DNA of 64,000 nt from Planktosalinus sp963977065 (GTDB lineage: Bacteria > Bacteroidota > Bacteroidia > Flavobacteriales > Flavobacteriaceae): NCBI GenBank assembly GCA_963977065.1, contig CAXBNF010000013.1, positions 1 to 64,000 of the forward strand, given 5' to 3'. Every line of letters starts with the position of its first letter. The first letter of the stretch is position 1. A program made the translations under genes and the position numbers. Below are positions 1-8,304 of this stretch, in pieces. Under the pieces are notes generated by a model that had not been told where the DNA came from, ran no database searches, and saw nothing but the letters and a program-made list of their open reading frames with translations.

Positions 1-48
<48 letters not shown>

Positions 49-80
49 ATGTATATTTTCAATATTTTATTACCTTTTCA

Positions 81-144
81 CTCGAACCTGTGTCCGCCTT
101 TGGCGGATATGAGCCCGACGAGCTACCTACTGCTCTATCCCGCG
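81..144 (-). pseudogene. Broken tRNA-fMet copy carrying a small palindrome
   Basis: The 5' half (positions 109-144) is identical to the tRNA-Met fragment at 1-48, including anticodon CAT. The 3' strand of the anticodon stem and the variable region are replaced by a palindrome, TCCGCC-TTT-GGCGGA on the plus strand (93-107). The T-loop ACAGGTTCGAG is still recognisable, but its partner strand and the 3' acceptor do not pair with CGCGGGA. I call it a tRNA remnant from tandem duplication. A processed leader fragment is the alternative. Confidence 0.6.
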
Positions 145-212
145 ATATGGGTTTAAAAAGATAAAATGTTTTATTGTCAACCATACATTGACCATCTTTC
201 CTTTTCGGACTG

Positions 213-243
213 CAAATATACAACAGATTTCTATTTCTGCAAT
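213..243 (-). promoter_or_regulatory. Bacteroidota promoter for the tRNA-Met region
   Basis: On the minus strand ATTG is followed by 19 nt and TATATTTG (213-220), which matches the Bacteroidota consensus TTTG-N19-TAnnTTTG with exact spacing. It points to the tRNA-fMet copies about 65 bp downstream. Confidence 0.6.
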
Positions 244-281
244 GTATCTTACCATTTCTTTGATGACAAATAATAATTTAT

Positions 282-1481
282 CTATTTGTTCCAATGTGTA
301 TGAGAATAAGAAGCTGTTTTTGCCACACGTTCACGGTTGTATAACAAAAGTCGATGTTGATTGATTGTTCTGCTTCGATACCCCAACAAGTGGAAGATAG
401 GTTTAGCAAGAAACCGGGCAATCGTTAAATTAACTGTGAGTATTTCCGGGTCGTTTTCATCACGAGCAATCCCCGGGAGACAAACTAATAGATTTTCAAC
501 TTTTAGTTTTCGTAAAATAGCAGAAAGCTTTAAAAATAATTTAGGAATGTTTTTTATAATGAAAAAACCGTCTCTACCTTGTGTTTGATAAAGAGGCATA
601 AATAACTTACCACGAGATGGGGATTTAATATTTTGACCACCTGAAAGTGCCAAAACAGCACCTTTTTTTATGTTTTGAAAACTTTTGAAATTGGGAAGCA
701 TTTTAAATAGTTCATTTTCTTTGATAGAATATCTGTAAATCACCTCAAAGGTTTTTTCAATACCTCCATTGTTCTTTTTTAAAATATGATAGTGTTTATT
801 AAAACTGCTTAAGTGTTTTTGATCTATGACACCACTAAAAACAAGTGACAAACAGCAAAAAGCATAAGCATTTTTTATAGCCTCTACTTCCTCGTGTTGA
901 CCTGATTCAAAACCTAGTGAAACATAACCCAATTGGTTGATATAACTTAACAAAGGCCCTTCAAGATACTCTTCAATACCTAATACGACAGGTACAGGAA
1001 AGCACTTTGCAAATCGTCGGTTTATCATTGCATCGTTTATTGTGATGAAGGGAAGTGTTTTACTTGAGGTGGTATGAAAATCAATAAAATAAAACGGACC
1101 TTTGTTTTTTTCTAAAATGGTATGGATGCAGTTCAATAATTCTTTTTGCTCTTCTTGCTCACTATTTAGTTGTTGATTTTTGTTTTGGATAATTGAAAAA
1201 ACAGATTTTTTTGTAAACATTCTGTTTAAATCTTCATCTATGAATCGTTTATTTTGTGCTACTCCCTTTAGATTTCCTACAATAGCATAAACATTTCCTT
1301 TAAGAAATTCTCTTTGAGACAAAATAATTTTTTTAAGCATTTGGAAAGCCTTTAAACCAGCTTTTTCATTGCCATGAACTCCCCCAAAAAAAACAACAGT
1401 AGGTCCTGTTTTCTCATTTTCAAATTGAATAATTATTCTTTCGTTCTTATTTACTATTTTGGTTTGGAGCTGCGTTTTCAT
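282..1481 (-). CDS. Succinylglutamate desuccinylase/aspartoacylase family protein
   Basis: A 399-aa protein of the AstE/AspA zinc amidohydrolase family (M14-like fold). The zinc-binding motif GGVHGNE (HxxE) is near residues 33-39 and the third ligand lies in DFHTTSS near residue 134. The family cleaves N-acyl or amide bonds of small amino-acid derivatives; the substrate here is unknown. The ATG directly abuts the TAA of the upstream glutamate-cysteine-ligase/CBS gene, so the two are almost surely co-transcribed. The pairing of an amide-bond-forming and an amide-bond-breaking enzyme suggests a shared small-molecule substrate. No signal peptide is seen, so it is probably cytoplasmic. Confidence 0.8.
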   Translation of the reverse strand: MKTQLQTKIVNKNERIIIQFENEKTGPTVVFFGGVHGNEKAGLKAFQMLKKIILSQREFLKGNVYAIVGNLKGVAQNKRFIDEDLNRMFTKKSVFSIIQNKNQQLNSEQEEQKELLNCIHTILEKNKGPFYFIDFHTTSSKTLPFITINDAMINRRFAKCFPVPVVLGIEEYLEGPLLSYINQLGYVSLGFESGQHEEVEAIKNAYAFCCLSLVFSGVIDQKHLSSFNKHYHILKKNNGGIEKTFEVIYRYSIKENELFKMLPNFKSFQNIKKGAVLALSGGQNIKSPSRGKLFMPLYQTQGRDGFFIIKNIPKLFLKLSAILRKLKVENLLVCLPGIARDENDPEILTVNLTIARFLAKPIFHLLGYRSRTINQHRLLLYNRERVAKTASYSHTHWNK

Positions 1482-3338
1482 TTATAATTTTAAATCATTT
1501 GAAGTTACTAATCCAATCAGTTTTTCACCTTTTAATACCGGTAAACAATTTATTTTATGTTTTCTCATAAGTTGACGTGCTTGATTTTCAGTTTGGTTAC
1601 TGGTGATTGTTATTAATTTTTCTTTTAAAAGAGATTTTACAGACTTTAAAGCATTGCCTTTATCCTCCAAATGGTTTTCTACATCTTCCCAAGTAAGTAA
1701 TCCCATCAGCGTGCGATCGTAAGTTACCACCGGCATGTGATGAATGTTTTTCCATTTCATAATATGCAAAACCAATTCAATACTGTCTTTTTCATCTACA
1801 GAATAAATATCGGTACTCATAAGGTGTTTCACTTGTTTTTTTATGTGAAATGTTGAATGTGCTTTGGGGTCAACTGCTTCCCATTGAGCAACGGGTATTC
1901 CACTTTCTTGCCTTAAATACATTTGTGCTGTGAGCACTTGAGCAGCTTCAACCGGTTTTTTTATTTCCAGTAAATTGCGATAACTTTGGGTAGTCCATTG
2001 GCTTCCGTTTTTGGTTTGTACTCGATCACTAATAATCTTCATATAGTGGTTGATATCACTTTGATTGACCCCCATTTTTGACAAACCATTTTTTGCCATT
2101 GGAATCAATTCATTGAGAATCAATTGTTGGGCGGGAATCATTTTTCCCATCCAGCTGAACTGAGTTGCCAAACCATACCGCGCAGCACTAAAAAAATTGG
2201 CTTTTACATCTTTAAAATTCATTTTTTCATGAATATTTTTATAGTCTTCTGGTTTTCCTACCATAACCCCAATCCAAAAAGCACTGTTTGCTATTTCGTC
2301 TACTACTGTAGGTCCAGATGAAATATACCGGTTTTCTATACGCAAATGAGGTTTTCCTCCGCCCACACCATAACATACTCTGTTCCATTTATAAACAGTT
2401 CCGTTGTGTAAGTTCAGAGCTTTTAACTTTGGAATTTCACCATTTTCAAGTGTTTCGAGACTGGAACCTTTAAAATCTGAAGTGACCAAACTTTTAAACC
2501 TGGAGATATTGTCTTTAAAAATATCTGTTATTGAGCCTGTTTCCCATTTGTTTCCAAAACTTACCCTTGATGGGCTTTCGTTGAGTGTAAAGGTATTGGT
2601 TCGTGTATCAACACTTTGGGTAAATAAGGCAATGCGTGTTTCATTCCATAATTCTTTTCCAAACAAAAGAGGGGAGTTGCAACAGGCACTCAATACAGGT
2701 CCAGATATAGCTTGTGCCCAATTGTATTGAGCTACAAATTCATCAGGGTTTATTTGAAGGTGAACCTGAAAACTTGTATTACAAGCCTCAAGTAAAACGG
2801 AGTCGTGAAGAATATTGAGTTCATCCACTCCTTTTATATGAATGTTAAAATGCTGTTTCCTTGATGCTGTTATCGCTTCATTTAATACATAATAACGTTG
2901 CATTGGCGTCATATTTTCAAGATGAATATCGTCCAATGAGAGAGTGGGTAGAATCCCGGTCAATATTATTTTACTTTTTAGTTTTTCAGCAACTGTTTTG
3001 GCCTTCTTTAAAAGCCGTTCAGTATCTGCTTGAAGTTGAGAAAAACAATTGCCGGATAATTCAAGAGGATCCAGGTTGATTTCGAGATTAAATTTTGCAA
3101 TCTCAGTTGTAAAATGGGGGTCATTGATTCTTTCCAGAATAGTGAGCGCATTTTGAGCGGGTAAAAAGTTTTCATTGACTAAACAAAATTCCTGCTCAGC
3201 ACCAATTCTTATGGGTGCTTTCTCAATTAAATCAGCGGAAATCATCTTTTCTAAAGCCTCAACGTCTTTGATGAGTTGATTAACATAATTTGCTGTTTCC
3301 TTCTTTTTTGTAAGTTGTGTTACGTTTAAAGTTCCCAT
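1482..3338 (-). CDS. Glutamate-cysteine ligase family (GCS2) protein fused to CBS domains
   Basis: A 618-aa protein. Residues about 40-460 resemble the GCS2 carboxylate-amine ligase family (IGAEQEFCLV near the start; RIENRYISSGPTVVDEIANSAFWIG near the middle), which makes gamma-glutamyl or similar amide bonds with ATP. Residues about 490-618 form a tandem CBS pair (MSTDIYSVDEKDSIE...HMPVV and ITSNQTENQARQLM...NCLPVL), modules that usually sense adenine nucleotides. The next gene is an AstE-like hydrolase with zero spacing. Whether the product is gamma-glutamylcysteine or another amide cannot be decided from sequence. The leader holds AACCCTTT/AAAGGGTT repeats near the start codon and a 16-bp dyad at 3395-3410. 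Confidence 0.8.
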   Translation of the reverse strand: MGTLNVTQLTKKKETANYVNQLIKDVEALEKMISADLIEKAPIRIGAEQEFCLVNENFLPAQNALTILERINDPHFTTEIAKFNLEINLDPLELSGNCFSQLQADTERLLKKAKTVAEKLKSKIILTGILPTLSLDDIHLENMTPMQRYYVLNEAITASRKQHFNIHIKGVDELNILHDSVLLEACNTSFQVHLQINPDEFVAQYNWAQAISGPVLSACCNSPLLFGKELWNETRIALFTQSVDTRTNTFTLNESPSRVSFGNKWETGSITDIFKDNISRFKSLVTSDFKGSSLETLENGEIPKLKALNLHNGTVYKWNRVCYGVGGGKPHLRIENRYISSGPTVVDEIANSAFWIGVMVGKPEDYKNIHEKMNFKDVKANFFSAARYGLATQFSWMGKMIPAQQLILNELIPMAKNGLSKMGVNQSDINHYMKIISDRVQTKNGSQWTTQSYRNLLEIKKPVEAAQVLTAQMYLRQESGIPVAQWEAVDPKAHSTFHIKKQVKHLMSTDIYSVDEKDSIELVLHIMKWKNIHHMPVVTYDRTLMGLLTWEDVENHLEDKGNALKSVKSLLKEKLITITSNQTENQARQLMRKHKINCLPVLKGEKLIGLVTSNDLKL

Positions 3339-3394
3339 AAACCCTTTTTTGAAATAAATAAAGGGTTAAGTTAAAAGACTGATTTATAAAAAAC

Positions 3395-3410
3395 TATGAC
3401 AAGTGTCATA
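3395..3410. promoter_or_regulatory. Perfect 7-2-7 dyad, candidate operator
   Basis: TATGACA-AG-TGTCATA lies 57 bp upstream of the GCS/CBS start and 55 bp after the fhs stop. It can be read as TGACnnnnGTCA, the half-site geometry used by CRP/FNR-superfamily regulators. The regulator is unknown. Confidence 0.45.
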
Positions 3411-3465
3411 CACAAATTTTAAAACGACATCTGTTTATGGTTTGAAGTTAAAAATGGAAATCGAT

Positions 3466-5133
3466 TTAGAATAATCCCGTAATTGTTCCATTTTCATCAA
3501 TATCAATATTTTCGGAAGCCGGGTGGGCAGGCAATCCGGGCATACGCATCATATCTCCTGTTATTGGAACTAAGAATCCGGCGCCGGCAGCTATTTCGAT
3601 TTCTCTGACTGTAATTGTAAACCCTGTGGGTCTTCCTAATAAGGCCGGGTTGTCTGAAAGCGATTTCTGTGTTTTTGCTATACACACCGGAAGATGATCA
3701 AGCCCAAGATTTGAAATTTTCTTTAGATCAAGCTTCGCTCTTGAAGCATATTCTACTTTGGCCGCTCCATAAATTTTTGTGGCGATGGTTTCAATTTTTG
3801 ATTGTACATTAGATTCCCAATTGTAAAGCGGGGTAAAGTTTGACTTGTTTTCTTCAACAGCAGCGACAACCTCCTTGGCCAATTCGATAGCCCCTTTCCC
3901 GCCTTTAGCCCAAACTTCTGCCAGGGCAACACGAACCCCTTTAGATTTTGCAAATGCTTTGATAGCTTCAATTTCTTCATCACTGTCTGTGATAAATTTA
4001 TTGATAGCAATAACCGGCGTTAATTGAAACTGAAGAATGTTTTCAAGGTGTTTTTCCAGATTAGGCAAGCCCTTTTTGAGAGCAGTTACATTGGGTGTTT
4101 TTAAATCATCAAGAGTGACTCCCCCATGGTATTTTAAGGCTCTGATGGTAGCTGTAAGTACTACAACTTTTGGTTTTAGACCGGCACTTTGACATTTGAT
4201 ATCTAAAAACTTTTCTGCACCAAGGTCTGCTCCAAAACCGGCTTCGGTAACAGTATAATCAGATAAACTCATTCCCATTTTTGTAGCAATTACCGTATTG
4301 GTTCCTTGTGCGATGTTGGCAAATGGGCCACCGTGAATAATGGCGGGATTTCCTTCAAGTGTTTGCACCAAATTAGGTTTTATCGCATCTTTAAGTAATA
4401 CGGTCATGGCGCCTTCAGCTTTTAGATCACGTGCATAAATGGGTTTCTTATCAATAGTAAAGCCAACAAAAATATTGCCTAAGCGTTTTTTTAAATCAGT
4501 CAAATTGTTTGAAAGGCAGAGTATAGCCATTATTTCTGAGGCAGCGGTGATGTCAAAACCTGATTCGCGTGGAATACCTGAACCGGTACCACCCAAACCA
4601 ATAATAATATTTCTTAACGAACGATCGTTGACGTCCATCACGCGTTTCCAGGCAACGGTGCGTGCGTCAATTCCCAATGTGTTTGTTTTACTTTGAATGT
4701 TGTTGTCAATTAAAGCAGCAAGTAAATTGTGTGCTTTTTCTATGGCTGAAAAATCTCCTGTAAAATGCAAATTGATATCTTCCATAGGGATTACCTGTGC
4801 ATAGCCGCCGCCTGTTGCGCCACCTTTAATTCCAAAAACTGGTCCTAAAGAAGGCTCTCTTAAAACAACGGTTGTTTTTTTGCCAATTTGATTGAGTCCT
4901 TCAGAAAGGCCTATGGAAATAGTCGTTTTTCCTTCACCGGCAGGTGTGGGTGAAATAGCAGAGACCAAAATTAAATTACTTTGGTCTGATTTCGATTTGT
5001 CAATAAGGGAAAGGGGCAATTTAGCCTTGTGTTTTCCATAAAGCTCCATCTTATCAGATTGGATACCCAGTTTTTTCGCAATTTCTGTGATGTGAAGTGG
5101 TGTAGCTTTTTTGGCAATGTCTAAATCGGTCAT
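3466..5133 (-). CDS. fhs: Formate--tetrahydrofolate ligase
   Basis: ATP-dependent formate-tetrahydrofolate ligase, which makes 10-formyl-THF in one-carbon metabolism in the cytoplasm. The P-loop TPAGEGKT is at about residues 63-70, followed by EPSLGPVFGIKGGATGGGYAQV and the conserved C-terminal GDMMRMPGLPAHPASENIDID. I start at ATG 5133 (555 aa, the usual family length). A TTG ten codons upstream lies inside a -7-like box TATTTTTG (5161-5168), so it would sit at or before the transcription start. It appears monocistronic. The GCS/CBS gene downstream has its own 127-bp spacer with a dyad. Confidence 0.95.
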   Translation of the reverse strand: MTDLDIAKKATPLHITEIAKKLGIQSDKMELYGKHKAKLPLSLIDKSKSDQSNLILVSAISPTPAGEGKTTISIGLSEGLNQIGKKTTVVLREPSLGPVFGIKGGATGGGYAQVIPMEDINLHFTGDFSAIEKAHNLLAALIDNNIQSKTNTLGIDARTVAWKRVMDVNDRSLRNIIIGLGGTGSGIPRESGFDITAASEIMAILCLSNNLTDLKKRLGNIFVGFTIDKKPIYARDLKAEGAMTVLLKDAIKPNLVQTLEGNPAIIHGGPFANIAQGTNTVIATKMGMSLSDYTVTEAGFGADLGAEKFLDIKCQSAGLKPKVVVLTATIRALKYHGGVTLDDLKTPNVTALKKGLPNLEKHLENILQFQLTPVIAINKFITDSDEEIEAIKAFAKSKGVRVALAEVWAKGGKGAIELAKEVVAAVEENKSNFTPLYNWESNVQSKIETIATKIYGAAKVEYASRAKLDLKKISNLGLDHLPVCIAKTQKSLSDNPALLGRPTGFTITVREIEIAAGAGFLVPITGDMMRMPGLPAHPASENIDIDENGTITGLF

Positions 5134-5160
5134 AGAATCATTATTTTGGTTTGATATCTC

Positions 5161-5168
5161 CAAAAATA
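5161..5168 (-). promoter_or_regulatory. -7 box upstream of fhs
   Basis: TATTTTTG on the minus strand fits TAnnTTTG and would start transcription about 20 nt before ATG 5133. The -33 region is weak. The box decides against the upstream TTG as start codon. Confidence 0.45.
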
Positions 5169-5298
5169 GGTTTTTTTAAGCGTTTTCTGAATGATAAATG
5201 TCAGTGAAAAATAATTAGAAATTTAATCGTAGTTTTTTTGTGATGACATTTCATTTTTTTTTCGATGAGATGATATAAACCTTATAAGATATAAACCA

Positions 5299-6741
5299 AT
5301 GAAAAAATTACTATTATTAACACTATCAATCGGCTTATTATTTTTAAATGTTCAAAGTCAGGAATCAGCACTGGAAATTCCTCATAAAGACATTAATCAC
5401 TTTGAGGGTCAAATTCCCTCCACAAGTTATTTCCATCCAGTTATTCTAAGCTCTCATGAGTGCATTTCAGATGAAACCAGATTAGAAGTGAGACAAAATA
5501 TTGCTGCAAATAAAGAGAATATTCTTTTAAATTATCCTGATGCTTTCAGTACAAATAGAAGTGGCGGTCACCCTTTGTTTGTTTTGCCAATAAAAGCCAA
5601 AGATGGCTTTGACGAATATGGTTACTATACTTTAAATTTTCAGGTAGATCATAACCTTACTCCAAACAACAATCTTTTGGATTACAATTGTGGCGCACGC
5701 ACTTATGATTGGGGATCGGGAAATCATAAGGGTACAGATTATATTCTTTGGCCTTACCCCTGGAAAAGTATGGATGAAGAAATTATGGAAATTATTGCTG
5801 CTGCAGATGGAATCATAGTTGACAAACGAGATGGTAATTTTGATTTAAATTGCGCTAACAATGGAAATCCCAACTGGAACGGAGTCGTATTAGAGCATGC
5901 AGATGGCTCACAAACCTGGTACTGGCATTTTAAAAATGGTGCAATCACTTCCAAGAACATTGGAGAATCTGTAGTAGCAGGAGAGTATCTTGGTGCCGCC
6001 GGAAGTTCAGGAAGTAGTGACTGGCCTCATTTGCATTTTGAAGTTTATGACAATAATGAAAATTTAATTGATCCTTATGAAGGTACTTGTAATACAATGA
6101 ACCCCAATAGCTGGTGGCTGAGTCAACAAGATTATTTTGTGCCCGGAATAAATAGGCTTTCCACACATAAAACAAATCAGTTTGATGAGGCTTGCCCGGA
6201 AATAGAAAACACCTATGAGGCACTTGATTTTTTTCATGGTGATGATTTATTTATACGTGTGTTTTATCGTGATATTCAAGAAGGTGCAGTCACCTCCTTT
6301 ACAATACTTGATCCAGATAATCAAGTTTTTGCAAATTGGGATTGGGCTCAAAACTGGGGGCAGGACTATGCAACTGCACATGCGTTATGGCCATTAAGCG
6401 TCAATGGTTCCTGGCCTGATGGAGTTTATACCCTGCAAGTGAATTTTGGCGGCAACGTTTATGAGTCAATTTTTGGGGTAAATACAAACCTTAGTAATGA
6501 ATCTAATAATTTCACAGAAATTTCACTGTACCCTAATCCTGTATCTGATATTCTAAATATAGAAGCAACAAATCAAATGGATGAAATTGTAATATATGAT
6601 ATTAAAGGAAGTATTGTTTTAGTGACCAATCTTGAGAAAGTAAATGCAAAGCTGAATTTAGAAATGCTGAAGTCTGGCGTTTATTTTGTACATATAGAGT
6701 CACAGGGCAAGATGTCTATTTATAAAATTATTAAAAAGTAA
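5299..6741 (+). CDS. Secreted M23 metallopeptidase with T9SS sorting domain
   Basis: A 480-aa protein with a signal peptide (MKKLLLLTLSIGLLFLNVQS). The central M23/LytM-type peptidase domain has HKGTD (H143, D147), a tryptophan-rich WYWHFKNG (H210) and HLHFEV (H244, H246), the expected zinc and catalytic positions. It would cleave peptidoglycan cross-links or glycine-rich proteins. The last ~80 residues form a type A C-terminal sorting domain (SLYPNPVSDILNI ... IYDIKGSIV ... LKSGVYFVHIES), so it should leave the cell by type IX secretion. A terminator follows at 6844-6875. It is transcribed alone and convergently with the helicase gene. Confidence 0.85.
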   Translation: MKKLLLLTLSIGLLFLNVQSQESALEIPHKDINHFEGQIPSTSYFHPVILSSHECISDETRLEVRQNIAANKENILLNYPDAFSTNRSGGHPLFVLPIKAKDGFDEYGYYTLNFQVDHNLTPNNNLLDYNCGARTYDWGSGNHKGTDYILWPYPWKSMDEEIMEIIAAADGIIVDKRDGNFDLNCANNGNPNWNGVVLEHADGSQTWYWHFKNGAITSKNIGESVVAGEYLGAAGSSGSSDWPHLHFEVYDNNENLIDPYEGTCNTMNPNSWWLSQQDYFVPGINRLSTHKTNQFDEACPEIENTYEALDFFHGDDLFIRVFYRDIQEGAVTSFTILDPDNQVFANWDWAQNWGQDYATAHALWPLSVNGSWPDGVYTLQVNFGGNVYESIFGVNTNLSNESNNFTEISLYPNPVSDILNIEATNQMDEIVIYDIKGSIVLVTNLEKVNAKLNLEMLKSGVYFVHIESQGKMSIYKIIKK

Positions 6742-6843
6742 ACAAAGTGAGTTAAACTAATTTATAAAAAAAGTTAATAATTGCACACATAATATATTAG
6801 TTTAGTTGCAAAATAATGGGAGCCAAGACAAACAAAAATAAAA

Positions 6844-6875
6844 GCCGGAATATTATTTAATGATTCCGGTTTTTA
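6844..6875. terminator. Bidirectional terminator between M23 and helicase genes
   Basis: A CCGGAAT/ATTCCGG stem with an 11-nt loop is flanked by A-rich sequence on the left and a T-run on the right. It can end both the plus-strand peptidase gene and the minus-strand helicase gene. Confidence 0.75.
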
Positions 6876-6899
6876 AAATTTATTTTATCTCTGAAATTA

Positions 6900-8117
6900 T
6901 TATTTCCTTCTTGAACTATTGCGTTGTCCTGCCCCTCTTGAACGCTGCTGACGTTGTGGTGTTTTTTCCACGTGGTGATTCACCAAGGGAAAATTGTCAT
7001 TTTCCAAAACAGGAATTTGTTTTCCAATCAGTTTTTGGATGTCTTTTAAATACGCTTTTTCTTCAGCATCACAAAAGGCGATGGCAATCCCATCAGACCC
7101 TGCCCTTCCTGTTCTTCCAATGCGATGCACATAAGATTCAGGAATGTTGGGAAGTTCATAGTTAATCACGTGTGTGAGGTCATCTATATCAATGCCTCGG
7201 GCAGCAATATCGGTTGCTACCAGCACACGGGTTTCTTTAATTTTAAAGCTATTCAATGCACGCTGACGTGCGTTCTGGGATTTGTTACCGTGAATGGCCT
7301 GTGATTTTATTCCGGCTTTGACCAGGTCTTTTACGACCTTGTCTGCACCGTGTTTGGTGCGCGTAAAAACAAGTGCCCTGTCAATGTTTTTATCTGAAAG
7401 CACTTCTTTCAATAAGTGCTTTTTATTTTCCTTGTCCACAAAATACACTGCCTGATTGATCGTGTTTGCGGTGCTGGAAACCGGTGTAACTTCCACTTTG
7501 GAAGGATTCACAAGAATGGTGTTGGCCAGTTTCACGATAGGGTCCGGCATGGTTGCTGAAAAAAACAAGGATTGTCTTTTCTGCGGAATCTTGGTGATGA
7601 TTTTCTTTACATCATTTAAAAAGCCCATATCCAGCATACGGTCTGCCTCGTCCAAAACGAAAAACTGCAGTTGGTTTAACTGAACAAACTTCTGACTGAT
7701 TAAATCCAGCAGTCGTCCCGGTGTAGCAATTAAAACATCAATACCTGATTTTAATGATCTCACCTGACTGTTTTGACTTACGCCACCAAAAATCACTTCA
7801 TATTTTAGATTGGTTTTTGCCCCATAGTTTTCGAAACTTTCGGCAATTTGTATGGCGAGTTCTCTTGTGGGGGTTAAAATTAAAGCTCTGATGGGTCGTT
7901 TTCCGCTATGGTGCCCACGATCCTGACTCATCAATTGAATGATGGGGATGGCAAAGGCAGCGGTTTTTCCGGTTCCGGTTTGAGCACAGCCTAAAACATC
8001 TTTGCCTTGAAGAGCAAGAGGAATGGTTTGTGCCTGTATGGGTGTGGGTGTTGTGTATCCTTCCGTTTTTAAAGCCTCGAGGATGGGGGCTATTAAATTT
8101 AAATTTTCAAATGTCAT
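6900..8117 (-). CDS. rhlE: DEAD-box RNA helicase, RhlE-like
   Basis: A 405-aa ATP-dependent RNA helicase. Motifs: AQTGTGKT (45-52), PTRELA (83-88), ATPGR, DEAD (156-159), SAT (187-189) and HRIGRTGRAG. The basic C-terminal tail (QRQQRSRGAGQRNSSRRK) probably binds RNA. It acts in RNA remodelling or ribosome assembly, often in the cold. The gene is monocistronic. Its 5' leader contains an 8-bp inverted repeat (8131-8138 with 8163-8170) that ends 13 nt before the ATG and could affect translation. RhlE is chosen over CsdA or DbpA because of the short simple tail, but the exact paralogue is uncertain. Confidence 0.9.
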   Translation of the reverse strand: MTFENLNLIAPILEALKTEGYTTPTPIQAQTIPLALQGKDVLGCAQTGTGKTAAFAIPIIQLMSQDRGHHSGKRPIRALILTPTRELAIQIAESFENYGAKTNLKYEVIFGGVSQNSQVRSLKSGIDVLIATPGRLLDLISQKFVQLNQLQFFVLDEADRMLDMGFLNDVKKIITKIPQKRQSLFFSATMPDPIVKLANTILVNPSKVEVTPVSSTANTINQAVYFVDKENKKHLLKEVLSDKNIDRALVFTRTKHGADKVVKDLVKAGIKSQAIHGNKSQNARQRALNSFKIKETRVLVATDIAARGIDIDDLTHVINYELPNIPESYVHRIGRTGRAGSDGIAIAFCDAEEKAYLKDIQKLIGKQIPVLENDNFPLVNHHVEKTPQRQQRSRGAGQRNSSRRK

Positions 8118-8130
8118 TGTAATATAGTTT

Positions 8131-8170
8131 AAGACCGAATAAATTGAAAAAGGCTCACTGTCTCGGTCTT
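8131..8170 (-). promoter_or_regulatory. Leader hairpin of the DEAD-box helicase
   Basis: AAGACCGA and TCGGTCTT form an 8-bp stem around a 24-nt AU-rich loop, 13 nt upstream of the helicase ATG on the minus strand. The rest of the gap to 8304 shows no ORF. A cold-responsive or autoregulatory leader is possible but unproven. Confidence 0.4.
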
Positions 8171-8304
8171 TGTGACAGGAATTCTTTTTTGTACTGCTTA
8201 AACTTTAAATGTGATTTGGAGGGTGATTCCGAAACTTAGGTAAGAAAAAGAGTAGTGACATCAATCTCTCGTTTCAATTAAAAACGATGATATCGGGGGC
8301 AAAG

